From: Pelecanus crispus
Lineage: Eukaryota > Chordata > Aves > Pelecaniformes > Pelecanidae
Assembly: GCF_030463565.1 (NCBI RefSeq)
Contig: NC_134649.1
Location: 506,001-570,000, forward strand
Length of the DNA: 64,000 nucleotides
Direction of reading: 5' to 3'
The position numbers and the translations under genes are program-made. Position 1 is the first letter of the stretch; each line of letters opens with the position of its first letter. The notes under the pieces were generated by a model, which ran no database searches, was not told the DNA's origin, and saw only the letters and a program-made list of their open reading frames with translations. Below are positions 28,098 to 39,619 of this stretch, piece by piece.

Positions 28098-31000
28098 GGG
28101 GAGGGAAAGAGACAGCTGTTAGCCCTCCTGGTGCCCCTGCCACCACGCAGACACTGGCAACGCTGCTCCACGAGGCGCTCATTCCAGCTGTCACCCCTTT
28201 CCTGATCACTGTCCCCAGCAAACCCCAGACCGATATGGGTGATGCCAGCACAGGTCCCCAGCACCACGCACCCCAGGACATGGGGTTGGTGCGGCCCTGG
28301 GGGTCTCAGCTGCAGGGGGGGGACCGGGGAGCCAGGCTGCGGAGGGGAAGCTCAGCTCCATGTCCATGGTTGGCCTTTCTGGCCAGGCTATCGAACCCCA
28401 AGGCTGAGGTCTGGCTCCTCACGTGCCCCAGAGCTCCCTGGCAGCGACTCCTGGGAACAGGCACCCATGCAATTTGGGGACCAGTCAAGAAAGCCAAACG
28501 TGCCGCTCTGCCCTGTGCTCCCTCCAGGAGCAAGAAGTGGCAGTGAAGGGCATGGGGAGCCTGAGGAACCAAAGCCCAAACCCTCCTCACTGGGAGCATC
28601 TAGAAAGTGGTCAAAGTGCCAGGCTTGCGATCCCAAGCGAAGCGCATGGCAGAGGCTCTGCTCAGCTCAGTGCTGGTGCTGTTGGCACGCTCACCTATGG
28701 GAGTCCGAGCATCGCGGACTCGTGTGCCCGAGTTACGCAGGGAAGAAGCACAGGACACGGACGGGGTCAGAGCAGGACTGACCCAACACTGATGCCACCC
28801 TGGGTGCGTGACAAATGGACCACAACTGGTTTATCACCACTCAGACCCTCGGGACCTGGAGACACATCCCCACCGCCCTCCAGGAAGGCTCGTGACAGGA
28901 TCCCACAGGATCAACTCTTGAGCTCGTGCTGTTTAAGTATTCCATCCACTTTCGGGAAGAAAGTCGGATAACTGCTCGCGGATGACACCCACAGCGATGC
29001 TCACTTGCACCATCGCCACAGGACTCATCGGCAGAACGGCCTGCCTGGGCGCGCTGGCACCACAGGAACCCTTGAGCAAGTCATCCCGATGGAAACGTAG
29101 GGAGACCACAAGGAGAGGGACAAGGGAGCAGACGTGGCTCCAGGGCGTGGGGCAGCAGCCTGGACCTGCGAGCGATGCAGAGCCTCCAGCACCCAGGTGG
29201 GCGACCTGCAGGAGCGTGCCAGAGCCCGCCGGAGAGGCGGCACAAGAGGAGCGGCTCCAGTGCTGCTGTTCGCTGCATCCAACGCTGGTGACGGCTGGGG
29301 AAAAGGTGACGGTGGAGCTCACATGGGAGCAGTGCACGGTGCCAACCAGTTTGGGAGATACATACTTGAAAGGTCAGGTAGACATCAACCAGCTTTGGCT
29401 AGGACAAATGACCTTTGGTGGAGAAGCAAGGAGCAGTCAGCAAGCGCAGGAGAGCGCACCGGGAGATCCCGGCAATGCCACGGTATCGCCACTGGGTATA
29501 CATGGGACCACAGCAAACTCACAGGGCCGCAGTTTCAGCGGTAAAAGTCAAAAGGCGAGCAGAAAGCCCCACGTTCACATCATGCCTACAGGCGGTTGCC
29601 ACTGGCAGCTGCCGGGTCTACAGTGGCAGCAGGCATGGGGCACCCCGGGGACAGCAGCTCCGCTCCTGAGCCTGGGACAAACCAGGAGCTCCCCGTGCTC
29701 TGGTGGTCTCCGGGGGACCCACCAGCCTGGAGAGCAGAGCACAGGGTGCGTTCCCACCAAAATGGGTGACCAGCGTGGGAATGGCTGCAAGGAGGGACAA
29801 GGCCCTTCCGAAGAGCTGGCATTCCTCACCAGGCAGATGGAGCCTGCACCCGCCCCACCAGCACCGGCCCTTTCTGGAGAGCTCAGGGACAGCCGGCCAG
29901 CAATCCGAGGAACCACTGCCATAAACAGCCTGGGAATCTGGGATAGCAAAGCACGGAGGAGCTGCTGCACCAAGAAGAGCGGGGCAGACACCATTGCGCC
30001 TCAGGGATGCTGTTTTGCCATCCATCCCCAGATCCCTCCGGTTGGCAGCCGTGGGTTCCTTGGCGATTCAGGCTGGGAAACAGGGAGGGGAGACCATCAG
30101 AGAAAGCAAAACAGAGTGAATTGAGAAGCCGGAGAGATGTAAAGGTGCAGGCAGGTCTGCCAGTGGAGCAGCCCGCCGGTAAGCTTGGGAAAGACACACG
30201 GGCTGCCAAAACACTCCCTTCAGCTGGAGGGTAGTTTATGCGTTTTGTTTTGCGAGGATTAAAACAACACCTTAAGAACGTGCCCACGCTCGGCTTGCTC
30301 GTGCCCAGGGGCCCAACAGCCCCCAGCCCCGTACCCGCACCAGAGAGGATGGGGCAGTGTCCTGGAGGGACGCGGAGCCTGGAGCAGCGATGCCCGACTC
30401 CCCCGGGGCCGAGCCAGCCCAGGACCCCCATGGATGGGGTGCAGGGCCCCCAGCAGCCTCCTCCAGCAGCCCTGGGGTGGCCAGCAAGGATGGGCAGGGA
30501 GGCACCTGGAGAGCTGCCACCAGATGAAAGCCAGGAGGCCGCCACTTCCTCCTGCGGTGAAGAATGTTTTCCTAAATATAATTATTTCTGCAGCTACAAC
30601 AAAGAGAAATCCTATGGGGGAGGTAAAACAGGAATAAACTCTAAACCAGATTATGTCGCAGTCCCAGGAGCACCTGCACGGCGTGAGAGGCAACCCTGGG
30701 CTAAATAACCACTCTCCGAGCGGAGAAACCCTGCTTTACCCAGCTATCGTCCCCACGGTTCTCACCGTGGCACCCACACGGCCTCCACGCCACATCCCGC
30801 CTGCCAGGCCAGTTACGGGCTGCAGGGAGAGGAGCGCTGGCCGGCGCACATCAGCCTCTCCGCTGCAAACAAACACCGCTGCAAACACCGCTGCAGGCAG
30901 CTGCCTGCTCTTGCTGGTTCCTGCACGGCCCTGATGAGCGTGGCCTGCGCGTCCTCTCACGGCAGCTCTGCGCCCGCCGTGGTGCACAGATCCCTCTGGG

Positions 31001-31360
31001 GAAAGGGAAGTGATGGGGAAGGGGAAAAGAACCGGTGTGGAAACAGGAAGAGCCAGAGAAGGGGGACAGACACCGACTGCACGGGGTCGGCTGCCTGGGG
31101 GTTCAGCACCCGGGCTCTCCTTAGCACCCCTCCTGTGTGTGCGGCACGGGGTGCTCAGCCCCCACTGTGCTGGATCCGGCCACAGGATCGGGCACCCTCA
31201 GCCCAGGGTCCGACGCACCCGGCGAGGGGACCCTCCCCGGGGCTGAGCCTGCAACCTGTGCCCCGGAGGGGAGGTGGGCGCTGGTGCCTGGGGCACGCTG
31301 CTGTCCCCAAGCTCCAACCACATCTGCCCTGGCATGGCAGGCAGGCCCTTTGCCAGCAGC
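28098..31360 (-). other. ZNF710 leader intron, 3' third: nothing recognised
   Basis: GC-moderate unique sequence with no gene, repeat family or RNA gene that I recognise. A short AT-rich island at about 30560-30680 (AAATATAATTATTT) is the only clear compositional shift. Confidence 0.5.
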
Positions 31361-31367
31361 TCCAGCA

Positions 31368-31655
31368 CCCTACGGCCATGGCTCCAGCACCCTCCAGCCC
31401 CCAGCACCCTACAGCCATGGCTCCAGCACTCTCCGGCCCCCAGCCCCCTCTGGCCATGGTGCCCAGCACCCTCCAGCCCCCTCTGGCCATGGCTCCAGCA
31501 CCCTCCGGCCCCCAGCCCCCTCTGGCCATGGCTCCAGCACCCTCCGGCCCCCAGCATCCTCCGGCCATGGCTCCAGCACCCTCCGGCCCCCAGCATCCTC
31601 CGGCCCTGGCTCCAGCACCCTCCGGCCCTGGCTCCAGCACCCTCCGGCCCTCGCC
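31368..31655. repeat. Minisatellite of CTCCAGCACCCTCCGGCCCC units
   Basis: About ten imperfect copies, each roughly 24-36 bp, of a unit with CCATGGCTCCAGCACCCT followed by CCGGCCCCCAGC. It produces proline-rich frames on both strands that are not genes. Confidence 0.9.
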
Positions 31656-31834
31656 GGAGCGGGAGGCAGGGCCTGGCCGAGCACCCCTGCCTGCTCGGGC
31701 ATCCCTTCCCCGCAGTGGCTCGGAGGGAGCCAGGCTGTACAGAGCCAGCACCGGGGACCGGGGTCGGCCAGAAATGGGGGGGTGGGGGTGGCTTCAGGCC
31801 CTCGCACCTCCAGCCCCGGGTGCGGAGCTGGGCA

Positions 31835-32035
31835 GAGAGGAGATGGAGAGGAGGAGGAGGGAGGAGGAGGAAGAGGATGGGGGGAGGGGGAGGATGGGGA
31901 GGAGAGGGGGGAGGGGGAGTGCGGAGGCAGCGAAACAAAGCGAGGAGCGGGGGAGGGCGGCGGCGGGAGGAGGAGGAGGGGTGGGAGGAAGGATGGGGAG
32001 GAAGAAGAAGAGGAAGAGGAGGGAGCAGCCAGGGA
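31835..32035. repeat. 200-bp polypurine (GGA/GAA) tract
   Basis: Almost entirely A and G on the plus strand, dominated by GAGGAGGAGG and GGGGAGGGGG steps, with a short mixed interruption at about 31920-31960. Such tracts can adopt triplex or G-quadruplex structure. Confidence 0.85.
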
Positions 32036-35000
32036 GGCGGCTGCCAGTGTGCACAGACGAGGCCTGGGGCTGCCCCGGGACCCCCGGGGCTGAGCGACCC
32101 CATGGCCCATCGCCCAGGCAGCCGTGGTGTGAGGGCGGGTCTCATCCTCATCCTCCTCCTCCTACGGGCTGCTGGGCCGGGCTCAGCTCGCTGCTCCCTT
32201 ACGGAGCATCCCTGCCAGGGAAAACAGCCCAACACAGCGCACCCCCGCACGAACAGCCCTGCCAGTCTGCAAGGACTTGGAGCGATTCCCGCTTCCCCGC
32301 TCCCACTTCCCTAGCCGGCAGCGTGCCCGTCTGTCGCCGCTGAGCGCCCACCCTGCTCAGCCAGCCCCAGGTTCCCAGCGGGGTCCCCAGCAGACGCCGG
32401 CCAGGGGTTTGGGTGACGGGCAGTGCAAAGCCAGGGCTCGGGGTGGCCAGAGGTGAGCAGCGCTTTGCCCAAAAGGAGCGTGCGAGCAGCACCGCCGCCT
32501 TCGGGGATCTGCTAATGTAATTCTTGCTGGAATTGAGGAAGTTGAATCAAGAGTCCGCTTCCCCAGGGTCTCAGCCCAGACAGGGAAGCCGGGGTCCCTC
32601 TGCTCTGCCCTGGCGAGAGGAGGCTGGGAAGCAGGGAAGGCCTTCGGATTTGGTCTTGTATTTTGTTTTTCCCTTGGTTTGGGCGCAGCTTCTATTTCCA
32701 CATGCACTGGGTGTCTCTTCCAGTCCAGCTGAGATCTTGCTTTTCCCAGGGATTTCTCCACAGACACTTACACAGGATGATAAACACCCACACACCTCCT
32801 GCAGCAGCGTGTTGTCACCCCCGCTCCCGGCTGGGGACCGGAGGGCACCGCCACATCCTGCTCCCCACCGCAGGGGCCAGTAAGCGCCGTGCACGGGCAA
32901 CCCGCGACCTGGACAGCCCCGCAGCCAGCTGGCAGCCTCTGAGATGGGAGAGGGGAGAAGGGACATGAAAGGAGACCCAGCGGTTGTCCCCACGTCTCCA
33001 GCACTGCAGAAGGGTCAGCTGGACCCCCAGCACAGCTCTGGGTCTCTGCGCCCGAGCATGAGCACCACAAGACGAGGAAGCTGAAAGAATGACACACTCG
33101 CATACTCTCCTAAGACCTGCACTGACACATTTTAAGAACAACCCTAAACCAGAGGCTTTTAGAAGAAAGTAAATGGTGGATTCAGACTCTGGGGCACTCC
33201 GAGAAAAGGGATGAGCTCCACTCCTCCGGGCCATCAGTACGAAGATAAAAGCCTTGTGTTACACAAATCGCTCTTTGCACTTTTCTCTATCGAACCCTCA
33301 AGCCCTGGTACATGAGAAATGGAGCTTTGCTATTCAAGAGAGCGAGGCCGCAACAGCTTGCAGAGCTGCTGCTGCAGCTGCACAAACACCGCAGGGAGAG
33401 AAGTGGGGAATGGGACAGATGCTTTTGTTTCACTTCTCGCTCTCACTTCCCTGTTCAGCCTTCTCGGCTCTTGCAGAGCAGGCTGGAAACGCTGTTTCCC
33501 AACATGCTGGCAAGTGAGGTTGGGACATGTATTTCAACTCCCCCAGGAAACACCCTGACACCCCTTGGGGTGCAGAGCGCTGCCTAAACCTCTGCTCTCC
33601 AGGGAACTGCTTCCAATCTTGCTCAAGAGCCAGAGCACCGGCCTCGGGGGGCCTCGGGTCCAGGGCCCCGACTGAGCACAGACCTGCCACAGCCAGTCCC
33701 ACGTGAAGCAATCGCTCCTGGGTGAAGCAAGGCGATGCAAGCCCAGGGCTGAAGCATGCAGAGCACCCAGATGCCGGGCAGAGGCTCATGTAGCGCCTGC
33801 ACGTCTGCACCCAAAACCCAGCTGAGACCTCAGCCTCCTGGAAAGTCCCGGAGAGATCCCTGTGCATGAGCCCTCTGCAGCGCCGCATGGCAGCGAGCAG
33901 GCTGCCAGGGAACCGAGGGCTGGGGACCGCTGCCGCGTCCCCCCTCCCAGGTGCACGGCAAAGGGAACTCGCTCCAGCAGCACCCGCGCAGCCCCGACCC
34001 ACCTCAGCTGCACGGGAAGGGGCAGGGGAAGCAAAATAAGCAGACATTATGTTGTCCCTCCTGGTGCTGACAAAAATACCACCAGCTGCGGTGTTACAGA
34101 CTCATCCCTCCAAGGCTGGGACTCGGGAGCTGCAGCACTGGCCACACTGGGAAGACCCACGGGCAGCAGGGCACGGACAGGAGAGGATTCTGCCAGTCCG
34201 TCCTGGCAAAGCAACAGTCCCAGCGTTGCCCCAGTGCTAGAGCAGCAGGCTGAGTCTCCAGGGGCCGTAAGGATGCTTTAACAAATAAACTCCATCCCTC
34301 TGTGGAAAAGGAGACTGTTACGAGCTGTACAAAGGGCCGCACTGCCTTGATAATGCCCCCAATAAATAAGAAAACTCCGGCCAGCGAGCAGGACGTGCCC
34401 GTTCCTCTGCCCGAGGGGGACGCGCAGGCTAAGCGGGGAAGGTGGGCTACAGGCACACGACCCGAGAGGCAAGCTGGCAGGCTGAGGGTAAGGAGGAGCC
34501 AGGCAAATCCGTCTCTCCCCAATCTTCCACCCCATGAAGAGCAAACGATGCCAGGCTGAACCTTAAACTGAACTCCCCCACCGACCCCAGTCCTGCAAAC
34601 ATCTCTTCTCCTGCCTTCACACCCACCACCCCCCCCCGCTCCTCACCGGCCTTCCCCCTCCGCACTCAAGTTTCTCATGCAATCCAAGATCTGCCTTTCT
34701 TTTCCATTACCCACAGACCAAACTTTTCCGTAGCTACTAATCATTCCACAGTTTGATTTGGTGCAGAGCTCTGTGCCGTGCTGGCCGGCAGCGTCCTGCT
34801 CCCATCGGACGGATGGGAGACACTCATGCAGGAGTTGCGTTGCTGACTTCTCGTGTCACCCTGCTATTTCTGCCTCCCATCACTCGGCTCTGCACCGGCA
34901 CGAGCTGCTCGCCTTTTATGCCCTTTCTCATCCCACCTCTCCTCGGTTGTCGACAAAGAGCTGCACCCACAATGACAAATTTCATCACCCCATTTTTCAA

Positions 35001-37270
35001 CAAATTCACAGCTTTTCAGGGAAAAAATTCTATGCAAAAATCTGCTCCTACACCGATTTCTTCAAATCTTTTCTCAGAGCCCACCTGAGCCTCGCCGACA
35101 CCCAGCAGCGGTGGAGCAGCTCCGGCAAGGCACTTGTGTCTGCGCTCTTCTGCTCACCCCGTCCTGCCCTTCGACTGTCCGTTCTCTGGGGGCAAAGCCC
35201 GTATCTACCTCGCTACGTACGCCGAGATCCATTTTTGAGTTGCGAGTATCACTGTAAAAAGGCACCTGCACACAGCGGGGCTGCGGGCGGGGGTCCCAGC
35301 TCACACGCTGCTGGGGAGGGGTCTGCCCTCCCACGGCTCTGCTCCAGCCGGCACCTTTACGCCTCTCCACGCTGGCTTCCCTAATCCCCTTTTCCAATTA
35401 TTGTTTTGTGTGTTCCGTTCATCCCTCTGTCCCACCTCTCAGAGCAGAAATACAGAAAATAAATTAAACGTGTCTTAATATTGATCTCAGCAGCAACACA
35501 AGAGCAACTCCTCTTCCTCCCCAGCTCAGATCTCCAGATCCTTCCCGTGGCTGTACCTGGCAGGTTTTCGCTCATCAAACTCAGCCGTCCCTGCCCGTGT
35601 ACCGTAGCTGGAGCTGAACGCACTTCCGGGCTTAAATCAAAACCTTCAGTTCAGGTTTAGGCGCTCTCCAGCTCGTTTGCCAGTGGAGACACTTGCCCGC
35701 ATGCAGAGTTACACGAATGCACTTCCCGGCATCCCCTCCGAAAGCTGCGCGTGCCGTGCTCCCGGTCCCCCTCGTCCGTGTCTCCCTGGCCGCCACCACC
35801 GGTCTCCCCTCTCCGACTCGTGGGAAGGACGCACCCGGGGCTGGCAGCGGCGGCTCCCGGCCCTGCTCCTCTGGGGTTTGTGAAATTTGTTTTTCTTTCA
35901 GCATTTCTCCTCCCACTCCTGGGAGGTTTTTGCCTTGGTGCAATCTCTCTTCTCCCCTTGTCTTTCTCAACAGAGCTGGGAAGGGTCAGGCTCTGCCCTG
36001 GCACATCCCTGCGGTTCCTGCCCGCCCCGGCCCCCGGCTGCCTCCTCAGAGCCTCCACCAGCTCCTCACTCACCTCCTGGTCTTTAGGCACTTAAAATAG
36101 TTTTGTTTTGGTTTTTTTAACATAGCTTTCACTTCCTTATGCAATTTTACTTCTATTTACCTCTCTTGCTTCATCTTTAACCACCCAAACACTTCACTCT
36201 CACCTGGAGCCTCTTACACCAGGCAGGTCCCCTCCTGTTTTTGCCCAACAGCCTCTTCATCCCCCAGCACGTTTCTTGCTGGATTCCAGATTTTCCAGCC
36301 ACTGCACCGGTCTAAAGGCCATCCATCTCTGGACACTTTTCCCTTCCCTATTTTAACCCCCTCAGTTTAACCTGGCCACTCCACCGCCTTGCGGCGCCGT
36401 CCCACCCAGCCCCTCCACCAGCGCCCGGTGCAGCCGAGCCGCAGCAGGCACCAACGCGGCGGCTCTGGAAGGGAGACTCTTGGCAATCCTGAATTAAGCA
36501 GCCTAAAAAAAGTTATGGCTGGTTCACGGAAGCCTCACCTGTGCACACATATGAGGTTTGCCTGCAACATCCTAGGTGTGACAGGGGGAACCGGAGCAGG
36601 ACCGCCCGCTCCCACAAAGTGCCGCCCTGGCTGCAGTCCCACGGAAGGTGCTCTGCAAGTGACCCCAGCTCCTGGCTACCTCGCTGAGCACCCCTACTCT
36701 CTGCTGAGGCGTTAACTATTGGCAAACAAGGGTCTTTGCATCGGGCTCCATTTCCTGACCGAATGCCCTCCTCTCCGCTGCTCTTTACACCAGCCCCAGA
36801 AGGCAGCAGGGTGAGCGGTACAGTCACCAAACTTCACCCAGCCCTTCCTGCAGGAAAGGGAGTTCAAGGGCATCCAAAATGCAAAGGGTTTGCGAGATTT
36901 ACCTTTCGCAGCCTTCCCCAGGAGCAGTGACTCCTCCCTCTGCCAGGGATGCAGGAGCCCTCCTGGCTTCAGCTGCCGCCGTGTTATCTCCGCTCCATCA
37001 GCGGGTAAGTGCAGGCACATGAGCGGGTGCCAGGGCCCAGCTGGTACCAGCTGCAGCTTATCTCCTTTAACTCACCTCCGCGCCCACATTCGGCATTACG
37101 GGCCGGATGACAAACCCAGCAGCAATCCGGGAGGACCTTAGGACTTGTTCCCTGCTGAAAGAAAACCAACTGTGCAACCTGAGCAATGCAATCAGGCCAT
37201 CCCGGGCGGGTAGGGAGCACCTCCCTCAAAGCTCCTCGGCTTCAAACCTCCGCAGTGGCAAGGTCCCGGG
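32036..37270 (-). other. ZNF710 leader intron, central part: nothing recognised
   Basis: Unique sequence with pyrimidine-rich patches (about 34580-34660 and 35880-36250). No coding, RNA-gene or transposon signature recognised. Confidence 0.45.
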
Positions 37271-37275
37271 GCTGC

Positions 37276-37385
37276 GGGAGACCAACCCGCGCCCCTGCGC
37301 TGGCTGCCGAGGGCTGCACGCCGCAGCTCCGGGAGACCAACCCGCGCCCCTGCGCTGGCTGCCGAGGGCTGCATGCCGCAGCTCT
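37276..37385. repeat. 55-bp tandem duplication
   Basis: Two nearly identical 55-bp copies, each beginning GGGAGACCAACCCGCGCCCC, at 37276 and 37331. They differ at about one CpG (CACG against CATG). Confidence 0.9.
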
Positions 37386-37467
37386 GGGAGCTGCACCCCC
37401 CACACCTTAACTCCGGTGGGCTCCCAACCCACGGAAGGCGGCCGTCAGGGCTGGGTGGCTGCCGGAC

Positions 37468-37885
37468 CCCTTCTGCAGGACCCTTTGCGGGACCCCCACT
37501 GTGGAAGCCCCTTTGCGGGACCCTTTGCGGGACCCCTTTGCAGGACCCCCACTGCAGAAGCCCCTTTGCGCGGCCCCCACTGCGGGACCCTGTGCAGGAC
37601 CCTCACTGCGGAAGCCCCTTTGCAGGACCCTTTGCGGGACCCTTTGCGGGACCCCCACTGCGAGACCCTGTGCAGGACCCCCACTGCAGAAGCCCCTTTG
37701 CAGGACCCCTTTGCAGGACCCTGTGCAGGACCCCCACTGCAGAAGCCCCTTTGCAGGACCCCTTTGCAGGACCCTTTGCGGGACTCCCACTGCGGAAGCC
37801 CCTTTGCGGGATCCCTTTGCAGGACCCTTTGCGGGACCCCCACTGCGAGACCCTGTGCAGGACCCCCTCTGCAGAGCCCCCGTGC
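37468..37885. repeat. Minisatellite of CCCTTTGCAGGAC / CCCCACTGCGGAAG modules
   Basis: About 420 bp made of two alternating modules (CCCTTTGCRGGAC and CCCCACTGCRGAAG) in variable order, so unit length is irregular. CpG/TpG variation (GCGGG against GCAGG) is the main difference between copies. Confidence 0.9.
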
Positions 37886-38636
37886 CGCCGGTGTCCCGGG
37901 GGGGTCGCAGGCTGCCCTGCAGCTCCCGGTGCGTGGGGCAGACACGGCGGCAGAGGCACCGTGCAAAGCTCTCGGGGTGCTGGGGTCGAGCCCGAGCATA
38001 AATTGGGGCTAAAGACGACTGGGTGATGTTGGGTACGTGGGGGTGATCTTGTAGGGGGAGGAGGCATTAAAGCTTTTCAACGATTTCTAACAGCAAATGG
38101 CTGATCAACAGATCTGCAGTATTTGTGAGAATACCTTGGATTTTATTTTTCTTCCTTTCTTAACAGAAGCTTTCATTTAAATTTAATAAAGGAAAAATCA
38201 GCCTTTCATCTTTTTTGCGGTTTTCACATAAGGCTGCTCAAAGCACCCAGAAAAATTCTAAACAGAAAAATTCTTTTCCCCGAAAATCAGGGGAACAACT
38301 GCAAACAACTAAAACGATTCGTAAAACTGATCCAGAGCATTTGTCCTGTACCAGGCCTGAGGATTTACGAGCTCATCTTGGTCTCGCTAACCGCTGAGCT
38401 GGGGCTGAGCGAGGGAAGGATGAGCGGGGTCTCCCGTGCTCTGCCGGGGCCGCAACGGCTTCCCCGCACAGGACGGTCTGTCCGGCACCGCAGGACGGTC
38501 TGTCTGGCGCTGCGGGAAGGGCACGCTGCAGCCGGGCTCAAACACCGGCTACATGCAAGCCCAAATGTCTGTCTTTCCCGTCACGGCCAAGAGCCGTGGG
38601 ACGCGGGACGCACGCACCTGACGCTGGCTCCATGCC

Positions 38637-38760
38637 GGCTGCGGCAGCGTTGGCAGTGCCGGCAGCATTGGCAGCGTCGGCAGTGCCGGCAGCATCGGCA
38701 GCGTTGGCAGCGCTGTCAGCGTCGGCAGTGCCGGCAGCATCGGCAGTGCCGGCAGCGTGT
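38637..38760. repeat. 12/15-bp GGCAGCGTTGGCAGTGCC repeat
   Basis: Tandem alternation of GGCAGCGTT, GGCAGTGCC and GGCAGCATC blocks. It gives Ala/Leu-rich frames with no other coding sign. Confidence 0.85.
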
Positions 38761-39233
38761 GCCGTGGGGCTGTGGGCACGGAGCGGCTGCCGGCCACTGC
38801 TGCCCAGCCCGCCCACCTTGGCCTGCGGCGGAACTGAAAACACCGCTTCTCGCCTCAGAGCTGACGTCCGACGCAGATAAACTGGACTTTCAATAACGAG
38901 CCGAAGCTCTGAGAAACGGGAAAGAGGATGCGTGGTGCTGGGCTGCTGCGACCACGCGAACGCCGCATTTTGAAAGAAATCAAAACAATTTTTAAATTAA
39001 TTCAACTGGTGTCTCCACATTAGATGCCATCTAACTCCATTTTTTATGGAAAACTTTTGTTAATGACTTCCCCAGAAAAAAGAAAAAAACCCTACTTATT
39101 CTAAGTTGATGAGAAAGCAGAACTGCTGCCTTCAGCCTTGGATATGCTTTCTGACAAGGAAAGGCGTACGTGGTATCACGTGTACCAAATGGAGTGGTTC
39201 TGGGTGGAGGAATTACTGTCTTTGGGGGCTTTG

Positions 39234-39263
39234 TTTTTTTTTTTTTTTTAAAAAAAAAAAAAA
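39234..39263. repeat. T16A14 homopolymer pair
   Basis: Sixteen T run directly into fourteen A, forming a perfect AT inverted repeat with no loop sequence. The surrounding 39000-39600 is AT-rich. Confidence 0.9.
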
Positions 39264-39619
39264 GGACGCAACCTACAATTTGCAGCATGATACAGATAAT
39301 GTTTTTTAGTAAGATTAAGTGGAAAAACAGTCTGGGGAAAATGACGACTTCAGTTCTGTATGACAGACAATGTCTGGGGAAGGGAGCGGCACCCGCGTTG
39401 TCAGATCGCGTTAAACCCTTCCCCAATCGATCTGTTGATGTTTCTTTTGGTGATTCTTACCCCAACCATTATGTTCATGGGTGAGAAGCAAATATTTACG
39501 TCAGTAGCCACCAGGTTATTGGCAAACTCCTGAAGGGAAAAGGAATGTTTTTGAAATACGTGGAGATTACTGTTTCTGCAGAATAAACGTGTACGGAGCA
39601 CAAAGCCGCCCGGTGCCCC

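Noticed and set aside
26460-28205. 581-residue plus-strand frame opposite the ZNF710 main exon
   Set aside because: It is the antisense shadow of a zinc-finger exon that has clear C2H2 motifs and splice sites on the minus strand.
28930-30125. Possible old transposon or non-coding exon
   Set aside because: The sequence looked vaguely repeat-like, but I could not match any diagnostic end or motif.
31137-32343. Long Ser/Pro-rich frames (up to 469 residues, starting upstream at 30934)
   Set aside because: They run through a minisatellite and a polypurine tract in a ZNF710 intron; both strands are equally open because of composition.
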